Assembly (NCBI GenBank): GCA_030652995.1
Contig: JAUSAG010000009.1
Location: forward strand, 162,371-226,370
Origin: Methylotenera sp.
GTDB lineage: Bacteria > Pseudomonadota > Gammaproteobacteria > Burkholderiales > Methylophilaceae
Reading direction: 5' to 3'
Length of the DNA: 64,000 nucleotides
Below, piece after piece: positions 56,459 through 62,933 of the stretch. Both the position numbers and the translations under genes were made by a program. The notes below the pieces were generated by a model. The model saw only the letters and a list, made by a program, of their open reading frames with translations. It was not told the DNA's origin and did no database searches. Position 1 is the stretch's first letter. Each line of letters begins with the position of its first letter.

Positions 56459-57733
56459 ATGCCAATACCAATATCCCAGCAAGAAACCCTCACAAACAAC
56501 CTTAAAGTGAAAAGTCGGTCAAAATGGGTTGCCAGCTTTGCCAAATCGCAGATATTAAATCGCTTAGGTAAGTTACAGTCAGGTCAACTTAACTTGGTCG
56601 ATGGCAGCGAAAATCATTCATTTGGTGACACAAGCCATATATTACATGCAGTTATTTATGTGCATGACCCGCGTTTTTATGGAGAAATAGCCTTTGGCGG
56701 CAGTATTGGTGCAGGTGAAGCGTACATGCTGGGTTACTGGAGTGCGGATAACCTCACCAATGTGATTCGCCTGATGTGCATTAACCAGCCAGTGATGGAT
56801 AACCTTGAGGGCGGCTACCAATGGCTGACAAAACCAATCATGCGTTTATTGCACTGGCTAAACAGCAACACCACAGAAGGTAGCCGTAAGAACATAGCAG
56901 CGCACTATGATCTAGGTAACGACATGTTCCAGTTATTTTTGGATCCAACCATGATGTACTCCAGCGCCATGTTCAATGGCGACACAAAGACCCTACAGCA
57001 GGCTTCTGAGCTAAAGTTGAAAACCATCTGCGACAAACTTGACCTAAAACCCACCGACCATGTGCTTGAAATTGGAACCGGCTGGGGCGGGTTTTCTATT
57101 TATGCTGCAAAAAATTATGGTTGCAAAATCACTACAACCACCATATCAGAGCAACAATACCATCTGGCAAAAAAAAGGGTTGAAGCCGCTGGCGTAAGCG
57201 ATAAAATCACACTACTGCTCGATGACTACAGACACTTGAGCGGTCAATACGACAAGCTAGTTTCTATCGAAATGATTGAGGCTGTCGGCTACCAGTTCTA
57301 TGACACCTATTTTGCAAAGCTTAGTTCGCTACTGAAACCTGAAGGACTTGCTCTGATTCAGGCAATCACGATTGCAGATCAACGCTATGAAAGCGCAAAA
57401 AAATCCGTTGATTTCATACAGCGCTATATATTTCCAGGCTCCTGTATTCCATCCAACACGGCCATGTTAAATAGTGTTACCAACATGACAGATATGCGCC
57501 TGATTGACCTGAAAGACATTGGCCCACACTACGCAACCACACTGCGCATGTGGCGTGAAAACTTCTTTTCAAACCTAGATCATGTTCGAAAATTGGGGTA
57601 CTCTGAAGAGTTCATCAAAATGTGGACATTTTACTTCTGTTATTGTGAAGGTGGTTTTGAAGAGCGTGCTTTAGGTGACGTTCATTTATTGTTAGCTAAA
57701 CCTGCTAATCGAAGTGCTGGATTAACGCGTTAA
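56459..57733 (+). CDS. Cyclopropane-fatty-acyl-phospholipid synthase family methyltransferase (second copy)
   Basis: A 424-residue CFA-synthase family protein. The N-terminal domain is followed by AAHYDLGNDMFQLFLDPTMM (residues 147-166), YSSAMF (167-172), and the SAM-binding loop VLEIGTGWGGFS (202-213), then SIEMIEAVG and GPHYATTLRMW. E. coli Cfa has Cys139 in YSCAYW, where this protein has Ser, and the second His of the E. coli bicarbonate site is replaced by Gln (LIQAITIADQ). Such differences are seen in a clade of methyltransferases with other products than cyclopropane. The gene ends the cluster. Confidence 0.88.
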   Translation: MPIPISQQETLTNNLKVKSRSKWVASFAKSQILNRLGKLQSGQLNLVDGSENHSFGDTSHILHAVIYVHDPRFYGEIAFGGSIGAGEAYMLGYWSADNLTNVIRLMCINQPVMDNLEGGYQWLTKPIMRLLHWLNSNTTEGSRKNIAAHYDLGNDMFQLFLDPTMMYSSAMFNGDTKTLQQASELKLKTICDKLDLKPTDHVLEIGTGWGGFSIYAAKNYGCKITTTTISEQQYHLAKKRVEAAGVSDKITLLLDDYRHLSGQYDKLVSIEMIEAVGYQFYDTYFAKLSSLLKPEGLALIQAITIADQRYESAKKSVDFIQRYIFPGSCIPSNTAMLNSVTNMTDMRLIDLKDIGPHYATTLRMWRENFFSNLDHVRKLGYSEEFIKMWTFYFCYCEGGFEERALGDVHLLLAKPANRSAGLTR

Positions 57734-57962
57734 CATTCAGGCAACAGAATAGATTGGCAATCTGTGAGTATTTAGGGATAACTTAGCGGATCCTAATAAG
57801 GGTTAAGTAAGACATTTCTAATGAATAAAATCTAAAAAACAAACTGAAATATAACTATTGGCAAATAAGCTAAATGTTTTAGTTATTTATGGAGGGGGTG
57901 ATGTAGTAAAAATTGAGACCTCAAACCATGCAAGTTATTAATTATATTGAGTTTATGACGAC
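57734..57962. other. Gap after the lipid cluster, no gene seen
   Basis: AT-rich sequence up to the first att-like repeat. No terminator with a convincing U-tract and no gene were found; the island probably begins at 57963. Confidence 0.4.
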
Positions 57963-57984
57963 TGGCGGAAGATGTGAGATTCGA
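57963..57984 (-). repeat. Distal copy of the tRNA-Ser 3' end (att-like, copy A)
   Basis: A 22-base copy of the tRNA-Ser 3' end, starting TGGCGGAAGA, with one mismatch (T at 57973) to the tRNA copy at 61330-61351. It marks the far end of an element inserted at the tRNA. The chromosomal flank begins here on its left. Confidence 0.8.
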
Positions 57985-57998
57985 CTTCGGATAAAAAA

Positions 57999-58055
57999 TC
58001 AATTAAATCAATTAAATCAATTAAATTTGTTTAAATTTGTTTAAATTTGTTTAAA
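57999..58055 (+). repeat. Two blocks of three tandem A/T-rich repeats
   Basis: TCAATTAAA occurs three times in tandem (57999-58025), followed at once by TTTGTTTAAA three times (58026-58055). One copy of TCAATTAAA is found at the matching place in copy B (59198-59206), so the block is an expansion of the element end. Confidence 0.9.
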
Positions 58056-58073
58056 TTTTAATTTAATTTTTGC

Positions 58074-58092
58074 TTGGTGCATATGTTGGTGC
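58074..58092 (+). promoter_or_regulatory. Paired TTGGTGC motif, possible integrase arm site (copy A)
   Basis: TTGGTGC at 58074-58080 and 58086-58092, 12 bases apart start to start. The same pair occurs next to copy B (59237-59243 and 59249-59255). It lies inside the element ends, as integrase arm-type sites do; binding is inference. Confidence 0.45.
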
Positions 58093-58202
58093 TTTGTAAA
58101 TTTTTAAATCTATAATTTGATATGCATTATTATTAACTTACTATGATAAGCCTGAATTTGAATACTCTAATACTAAACAATGTTTGGCAAAAAGTAAGGC
58201 CA
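58093..58202. other. Short AT-rich stretch before the toxin gene
   Basis: AT-rich sequence between the element end and the toxin stop codon at 58203. No gene, hairpin with a U-tract, or repeat was seen. Confidence 0.4.
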
Positions 58203-58484
58203 TTACCGATATTCACGTGTATGCCACAGTCGTAACACGTAAATCGTTGATATTTTGATTTCGTAACGCATTTCATAATGACCAACAAAAATGCGACGTA
58301 CCTCAGACGACTCAAACTCGTCCAGCCTTTCACCAATGCGGGGATTTGCAATCAGGCTTGCGGTTGCTGCTGTCAGCGATTGCACTGTTCGCGCTGCCGC
58401 CAACTGATTCATAGGCGCAAGAAACTCATGTAGCCGCACCAAATCTGACAGCGCCTTACTTGTCCATTTAACTTCCATTAGCAC
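58203..58484 (-). CDS. ParE/RelE-family toxin
   Basis: A 93-residue protein typical of the RelE/ParE fold: MEVKWTSKALSDLVRLHEFL at the start (in frame after the initial residue), then ANPRIGERLDEFESSEVRRI and FVGHYEMRYEI. ParE-type toxins poison DNA gyrase, RelE types cut mRNA; these cannot be told apart here. Its start overlaps the end of the antitoxin gene by seven bases, the usual arrangement of antitoxin first. Confidence 0.85.
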   Translation of the reverse strand: MLMEVKWTSKALSDLVRLHEFLAPMNQLAAARTVQSLTAATASLIANPRIGERLDEFESSEVRRIFVGHYEMRYEIKISTIYVLRLWHTREYR

Positions 58485-58750
58485 TTAGGCGCTGGAAGTG
58501 GCTGAGATGTACCAAGGCTATCAGCCCAAGCTTGTACTGATTGCTGGTCTATCACCTGCCCTGCTTCCACATCAACCAATGCCTCACGCGTTAAACGATT
58601 ACGTTCTTCCTCTTGGTCAATCCACCCTGTCAAGGCTTGCTTAACAATCCAGCCTCGTGAGCGTTCGAGGCGAGCGGCTAATGCGTCTACTTTTTCTGCT
58701 AATTCCAAAGGTACGTGTGCAGTTAATACTTTTGTTTGTGCGTGTGCCAT
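58478..58750 (-). CDS. CopG/ParD-type ribbon-helix-helix antitoxin
   Basis: A 90-residue protein with an N-terminal ribbon-helix-helix domain (VLTAHVPLELAEKVDALAAR, then LERSRGWIVKQAL), followed by an acidic toxin-binding tail. It binds the promoter of the pair and neutralises the neighbouring ParE-like toxin. The promoter and operator should lie in 58751-58830, but no clear dyad was identified. Confidence 0.85.
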   Translation of the reverse strand: MAHAQTKVLTAHVPLELAEKVDALAARLERSRGWIVKQALTGWIDQEEERNRLTREALVDVEAGQVIDQQSVQAWADSLGTSQPLPAPKC

Positions 58751-58916
58751 ATTGTTTATCTAACAAATGATTTAAATATAATCATAGTGATTAGGTTTGA
58801 TTAAATCAAGATAAGTTTTGAATATAACCTTTACTTTTTGTTCTGCAATGGCACGGTAAATAGTATTAATCAAACAGAACTTGTTTGCTGTGTGCATTTG
58901 CGTGTGAAGGCTTGCA
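58751..58916. other. Upstream region of the CopG/ParE module
   Basis: AT-rich, with the promoter of the antitoxin gene (minus strand). A box TATAATCATAGTGATTA-like stretch near 58780 is a weak dyad candidate. No gene was seen. Confidence 0.3.
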
Positions 58917-59054
58917 ATGCTTATATTGGGAAACAGTATTCAGCGGTGGATTCTGGGGCTTATTGTTTATATCGCATTAGAAGGAGTACGAATAGACCTT
59001 ACAGGCTCTGTACAAGATAAGTATAAAAAACAAAAGCCATTTTTAAATGGCTAA
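58917..59054 (+). CDS. Possible 45-residue orphan small protein
   Basis: A plus-strand frame of 45 codons (MLILGNSIQRWILGLIVYIA...) with a hydrophobic segment at residues 10-20 and a basic tail. There is no good ribosome-binding sequence, and the end of the frame overlaps a hairpin (AGCCATTT / AAATGGCT, 59035-59052) with a T-rich run on the minus strand. No family is recognised. It may be a chance frame. Confidence 0.2.
   Translation: MLILGNSIQRWILGLIVYIALEGVRIDLTGSVQDKYKKQKPFLNG
59024..59052 (-). terminator. Minus-strand terminator-like hairpin
   Basis: AGCCATTT / AAATGGCT (59035-59042 with 59045-59052) with a two-base loop, then TTTTGTTTTTT on the minus strand. It could end the transcript of the AbiEii-like pair, after crossing att copy B. 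Confidence 0.5.
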
Positions 59055-59160
59055 GTTATTTACGCTTTGGAGGATTGTATATTTAAAATATTATATCACA
59101 AAAAAATATAGAATTAAAATAAATTAAACAGTGTAACTCATTGAGTTTAAAAGGTATTCT
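59055..59160. other. AT-rich stretch before att copy B
   Basis: AT-rich, no gene. The last 30 bases (TTGAGTTTAAAAGG...) resemble those just before the tRNA 3' end (TTGATTTTAAAGG...), so the flank of the att site is also duplicated. Confidence 0.5.
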
Positions 59161-59182
59161 TGGCGGAAGAGGTGAGATTCGA
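59161..59182 (-). repeat. Copy of the tRNA-Ser 3' end (att-like, copy B)
   Basis: A 22-base exact copy of the 3' end of the tRNA-Ser gene (61330-61351), in the same orientation. It separates the CopG/ParE module from the AbiEii module and marks a junction between two adjacent insertions. Confidence 0.88.
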
Positions 59183-59197
59183 CTTCCGCTTAAAAAC

Positions 59198-59234
59198 TCA
59201 ATTAAACCAAAGACTTAAAGTTTAATTTAATTGA
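59198..59234. repeat. Inverted repeat next to att copy B
   Basis: TCAATTAAA (59198-59206) and TTTAATTGA (59226-59234) are perfect 9-base arms, followed by the paired TTGGTGC motif (59237-59255). They form the inner end of the AbiEii element. Confidence 0.7.
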
Positions 59235-59236
59235 GC

Positions 59237-59255
59237 TTGGTGCATATCTTGGTGC
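59237..59255 (+). promoter_or_regulatory. Paired TTGGTGC motif, possible integrase arm site (copy B)
   Basis: TTGGTGC at 59237-59243 and 59249-59255. The toxin stop codon lies two bases further right. Same spacing as in copy A. Confidence 0.45.
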
Positions 59256-59256
59256 T

Positions 59257-60027
59257 TTATAAATATAAATTAGAATAAATAGCCCTTAGGTCATTGATAA
59301 TCTCATTCAAGGAACGCTTGATACCTAGCTGCCTAGGGTCTATACCTGAACTCTCAAGGGTGCTGAGGAATTCTGCTGTATCACTATTAAGTCGCCCAGG
59401 TAGCTCGACGATCATTTCTGGCGTTAGTAGTTGTGATAGACGGATAATGTCTGAACGATGTTTCCTTATGTTCCTTTCATCCACATCTTCACCGGCCTGC
59501 TTACGCTTCATATTATCAATCCAAGCGTAACCTTTTATTGGAATTAGATGTAATGCGCGAATGGTAGGGATGCCATCAATGATGACTTTTCCACTATGAA
59601 TAAAATGATAGTAATCGTCGTCAAGTAAGATCGCTGAAAGGCTCTTGGCTTCAGTGTCATCGATCCGCTTCCACTTAATGGGCGTGACCTCGGCATGATC
59701 CTCAAGATTGAACCCTGGGTTTCTTGCAAAGAGTTCAATCATGTCTGGATAAGACTCATTTTGAGGATCTTTGAACCTGTAAAAAATATGCTTATCGCTA
59801 CTTTTCTGATAAGTGCTGTATTGACCAGCCCTAAGGAAATCCCAAAATGCAGTGGTGAATTTTTCATCAATGGCTTCAATCGTCAGGACAACATCTAAAT
59901 CTTTAGTCGCTCTGAAGTCGATTTCAAACTCGTCCATCGCCAGCGTACATGCAGTGCCGCCAATCATGATGTAGTTATTCTTAAAATCAGCGAAATGATC
60001 ACGGAATAAATCCAGGCCTTTAATCAT
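59257..60027 (-). CDS. AbiEii/AbiGii-type nucleotidyltransferase toxin
   Basis: A 256-residue protein with a minimal nucleotidyltransferase signature: YIMIGGTACTLAMDE, with Gly23-Gly24, and RATKDLDVVLTI, with Asp43 and Asp45. This is the AbiEii/MenT arrangement. Related toxins transfer nucleotides onto tRNA 3' ends or other targets. Its start overlaps the end of the upstream gene by eight bases. The pair is likely a toxin-antitoxin or abortive-infection system, carried by the island. Confidence 0.82.
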   Translation of the reverse strand: MIKGLDLFRDHFADFKNNYIMIGGTACTLAMDEFEIDFRATKDLDVVLTIEAIDEKFTTAFWDFLRAGQYSTYQKSSDKHIFYRFKDPQNESYPDMIELFARNPGFNLEDHAEVTPIKWKRIDDTEAKSLSAILLDDDYYHFIHSGKVIIDGIPTIRALHLIPIKGYAWIDNMKRKQAGEDVDERNIRKHRSDIIRLSQLLTPEMIVELPGRLNSDTAEFLSTLESSGIDPRQLGIKRSLNEIINDLRAIYSNLYL

Positions 60028-60991
60028 GAGTCAATCCTGCCATCATTTCTTCCAAAGTCATTTCAATGCGCTCGTCTTTATTATCTTTTAAGCTTAGATA
60101 CAGGAAATATCTATTCACGAATTGCTCGTCAGCAAACAGTCTTGGATTAATCTGCCATACCTCTACTTCAATCTCACCGAATTCAACGGGCTTAATGCCT
60201 TGCTGTTTAAGCGCACGCCACTCTTCAGTAGTTATCGCGATGATCGGCTGGTTTGGCTTGTTAATGCTTGAGAAATGCGCAAGAGCATCGTTTCCAGCTC
60301 GCCGATACTTGCTAAGATCAATAGCATCTGCACGCAAAAATACACGTTGCTTGACTGGGCTTTGCGCCAAAGCAGTGATCTTGCGCCATAAATCCTTCTT
60401 ATCCATTCCAATTCGCAACAGCCGCTCACGACCACTACGCTCGCTGACGATTAGTCCCATTGCTTCAATTTCATCAACGGCCCTTGAGATAGACATCGTC
60501 GTATAGCCAGTGCCTTGTGCAAGCTCTGCTGGGCGAAATTCATTGCCCACTGCAACCATCATATAGATTAGGGTTGTCAGCGCTGCAGGGCTCAGCTTCT
60601 CAACTATTTCAATACGTTTCTTAAGGAAATACTCACGCAGATCAACACCTAGGAAAGGCAGGAACATCTGGTTTCCAGGGACGATGAATGCCACTCTGTG
60701 GCTAATAAGCCTTTCACGGTTGTATGCGGTGACAGCATCACATACATAGATACATGGCATACCTAGCTGCTGCCGGACAATATCTATATGCTTGCTAATC
60801 GCTGCTGGAGAGTTTTCAGCATCCTTATCAATCAAGATAGTGCATCGCTGCCCCAACAATATTATCTGATAAAATTGATAGGCACCTTGAAGAAAAAATG
60901 GGAATTGTTTGACGTCAGGCAATGGCGTTACATGCACCTCTATACAAAGTGCTGTAGCAATATACTTTTCTAAAAGTTCTATACGATTCAT
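60020..60991 (-). CDS. Winged-helix antitoxin-like partner of the AbiEii-type toxin
   Basis: I choose the ATG at 60991 (MNRIELLEKYIATAL); an ATG at 61012 would add seven residues. About 323 residues: an N-terminal alpha/beta part, a winged helix-turn-helix at about residues 145-205 (LSPAALTTLIYMMVAV, then ELAQGTGYTTMSISRAVDEI, MarR-like), and a C-terminal part that may contact the toxin. It is not the usual AbiEi antitoxin, which is shorter with an N-terminal helix-turn-helix. Gene order and overlap still fit antitoxin first. Function is inferred from context. Confidence 0.65.
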   Translation of the reverse strand: MNRIELLEKYIATALCIEVHVTPLPDVKQFPFFLQGAYQFYQIILLGQRCTILIDKDAENSPAAISKHIDIVRQQLGMPCIYVCDAVTAYNRERLISHRVAFIVPGNQMFLPFLGVDLREYFLKKRIEIVEKLSPAALTTLIYMMVAVGNEFRPAELAQGTGYTTMSISRAVDEIEAMGLIVSERSGRERLLRIGMDKKDLWRKITALAQSPVKQRVFLRADAIDLSKYRRAGNDALAHFSSINKPNQPIIAITTEEWRALKQQGIKPVEFGEIEVEVWQINPRLFADEQFVNRYFLYLSLKDNKDERIEMTLEEMMAGLTHD

Positions 60992-61012
60992 TTCACCAAC
61001 ACAATATAACAA

Positions 61013-61107
61013 TTAAAATGAACTATAACTTAATAAATGTTACGATGCAAATTTTATGTTATTAAATTTCGCATGATAACTAATCCTCATCTAGGGTTAA
61101 CGCACCA
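61013..61107. other. Upstream region of the AbiEii-type pair
   Basis: AT-rich; the promoter of the pair should lie here on the minus strand. No clear -35/-10 boxes were picked. Confidence 0.3.
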
Positions 61108-61152
61108 AACGATCTTTAAAAGCACTGAAATTTAGTGCTTTTAAAGATCGTT
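61108..61152. repeat. Perfect 19-bp inverted repeat
   Basis: Arms AACGATCTTTAAAAGCACT (61108-61126) and its exact reverse complement (61134-61152), loop of seven bases. There is no T-run after it. It sits about 117 bases upstream of the antitoxin-like gene and 178 bases from the tRNA 3' end. It could be a terminator without a tail, an operator for the pair or a replication/transfer-linked structure. Confidence 0.9.
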
Positions 61153-61329
61153 ACAGCTTATGTCTTGCGTAACCATTTGAAATATAAATATATTTCAGAA
61201 AAAAATTTAGTTAGGAAATTAAGCCAGAAATCATTAGGATGTTTAATCCTAACTCTGCTAGATACTTAGATTAATTGAGTATTTTTTGACATAAAATCAA
61301 TGTAAGTTATTGATTTTAAAGGAAGTTAT
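61153..61329. other. Gap between the inverted repeat and the tRNA 3' end, no gene seen
   Basis: AT-rich. If an integrase once lay at the tRNA-proximal end, as is usual, no readable trace of it remains here. Confidence 0.4.
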
Positions 61330-61351
61330 TGGCGGAAGAGGTGAGATTCGA
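61330..61351 (-). repeat. tRNA-Ser 3' end, likely attB core (copy C)
   Basis: The 22 bases from the encoded CCA through the T-loop, repeated at 59161-59182 (exact) and 57963-57984 (one mismatch). After the 22nd base the copies read CTTC where the tRNA reads ACTC, which marks the inner edge of the core. Confidence 0.85.
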
Positions 61352-61419
61352 ACTCACGGTGGGCTCGCACCCACGACAGTTTTCAAGACTGTAGCATTAA
61401 ACCGCTCTGCCACTCTTCC
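61330..61419 (-). tRNA. tRNA-Ser(UGA)
   Basis: A 90-base gene read on the minus strand: GGAAGAGTGGCAGAGCGG at the 5' end, an anticodon loop CTTGAAA with anticodon TGA, a long variable arm (GTGGGTGCGAGCCCAC) as in class II tRNAs, a T-loop GTTCGAATC, and CCA encoded at the 3' end. The acceptor arms pair GGAAGAG / CTCTTCC. The 3' end is the attachment site whose copies are at 59161 and 57963. Confidence 0.96.
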
Positions 61420-61464
61420 GTCTAAACGTTACCTTTGTAACGAAGGCGCCATTATAACAACAAA

Positions 61465-62013
61465 TTAGTCGTCTTGAATATCCTGATTAGGAAAAAATAC
61501 ATCAGAATAGCCAAAATATTTTAAATTACTAATGCGCATGGGGTACAAAATGCCATCAAGGTGGTCATTTTCGTGTTGCACAACGCGTGCATGGAACCCA
61601 TCCACTAGTCGGTCTATCTTATTTCCGTATTGATCAAACCCCGCATAATGCAAACGTAGGTGACGTGGCACTACGCCACGCATTCCTGGTACCGACAAAC
61701 ACCCTTCCCAACCTTCTTCTATTTCTTCACCAATTAACGTGAGTACCGGGTTAATTAACACGGTGTAGGGCACAGCATCAGCATCTGGGTAGCGTGAATT
61801 TTTACTACCATCTGACTCTTTTTGTCCAAAAATAATAACGCGCAAGCTTTCACCAATTTGCGGGGCGGCAATACCAGCACCATTCATGTATTGCATGGTA
61901 TCTTGCATATCTTGAATCAGGGTATGTAATTCAGGTGTATCAAATTTTTCAACGGGAGCTGCTTTTAATAATAGACAAGGTTCACCCATACGCAAAACAC
62001 TTTTTATTGCCAT
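61465..62013 (-). CDS. def: Peptide deformylase
   Basis: A 182-residue protein with all three deformylase motifs: GAGIAAPQIG (46-55), EGCLSVPG with metal-binding Cys105, and QHENDHLDG with His147, Glu148 and His151. It removes the formyl group of nascent proteins, in concert with Map. A second def often accompanies fmt; this one lies alone with the nucleoside phosphorylase and is 28 bases from it. Confidence 0.95.
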   Translation of the reverse strand: MAIKSVLRMGEPCLLLKAAPVEKFDTPELHTLIQDMQDTMQYMNGAGIAAPQIGESLRVIIFGQKESDGSKNSRYPDADAVPYTVLINPVLTLIGEEIEEGWEGCLSVPGMRGVVPRHLRLHYAGFDQYGNKIDRLVDGFHARVVQHENDHLDGILYPMRISNLKYFGYSDVFFPNQDIQDD

Positions 62014-62041
62014 TTATTGACCTTTCGCGGCGCTGTTTGCA

Positions 62042-62806
62042 CTAGTTATTTGCAGTCTTGTTAAAACCGTTTTGTTTGACCAATTGCGCAATAATATTGT
62101 GCACACGCACCATGGTTTGATTAAGATTGGCAATCACTTCTTCATATTTAATGCCATGCAAGCTGTCACCGCGTCCTGCTGCATAATTAGCCACCGGACA
62201 AATAGTGGCATAACTTATCCCAAGCTCGCGTGCCAGCGCGGCTTCTGGCATACCGGTCATACCAACCATGGTTGCACCATCACGCTCTAATCGGTTGATT
62301 TCAGCCGCAGTTTCTAGGCGCGGCCCTTGTGTAGCGGCATAAATACCATGGTTGATAACAGACTCGCCTGCGGTCAGTGCCGCTTGTTGCCATTTTGCAC
62401 GTAAATTTGGGCAGTATGGGTCCGTAAAATCAATATGCTTTACAGGTTGGGTGATACCATCGTGGAATGTGTTTTTACGTCCGTAAGTGTAATCAATAAT
62501 TTGATGCGGAATCGCTATCACACCTGCGGCTAAATCCGGATGAATGCCACCCACTGTTGCAATTGCCGCAATCTCGGTCACACCTTGTAGATGCAATGCT
62601 GAAATATTGGCACGGTAATTCACTTCATGTGGCGGGATGGTATGCCCATTGCCATGACGCGCTAGAAAAACCACTTCACGTCCAGAAATTTCACCAAAAA
62701 TCAGTGGTTGTGACGGCTCACCATAAGGGGTGCGCACAATTAAACGCTTGGTAATGTTTAAATTATCTAATTGCGTTAAGCCTGTGCCGCCAATAATTGC
62801 TAACAT
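62042..62806 (-). CDS. mtnP: S-methyl-5'-thioinosine phosphorylase (MTAP/PNP family)
   Basis: A 254-residue enzyme: AIIGGTGLTQLDNL at the start, then RHGNGHTIPPHEVNYRANI, a phosphate- and base-binding phrase typical of the methylthioadenosine/methylthioinosine group, and MVGMTGMPEAALARELGISY. It cleaves the thionucleoside from polyamine or quorum-signal synthesis into base and methylthioribose-1-phosphate. Short Pseudomonas-type members use methylthioinosine rather than methylthioadenosine; the substrate here is judged from overall likeness. Confidence 0.85.
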   Translation of the reverse strand: MLAIIGGTGLTQLDNLNITKRLIVRTPYGEPSQPLIFGEISGREVVFLARHGNGHTIPPHEVNYRANISALHLQGVTEIAAIATVGGIHPDLAAGVIAIPHQIIDYTYGRKNTFHDGITQPVKHIDFTDPYCPNLRAKWQQAALTAGESVINHGIYAATQGPRLETAAEINRLERDGATMVGMTGMPEAALARELGISYATICPVANYAAGRGDSLHGIKYEEVIANLNQTMVRVHNIIAQLVKQNGFNKTANN

Positions 62807-62933
62807 AAAACACTTCCTAAAATTTAGTTGGTTTTATTTTAACAAAGCTTTGTCTAAATACTGCAATAAATATTGAAGCTGCATTGAGGCTAAAGCAGGT
62901 AAAACTCACGCTATTTTGTGGCATACTCACGCC

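Noticed and set aside
57999..58055. CRISPR array
   Set aside because: The repeats are 9-10 bases long and contiguous, with no spacers; no Cas genes are present.
61013..61329. Integrase remnant at the tRNA-proximal end of the island
   Set aside because: No frame in this stretch shows the tyrosine recombinase residues or any long open frame.
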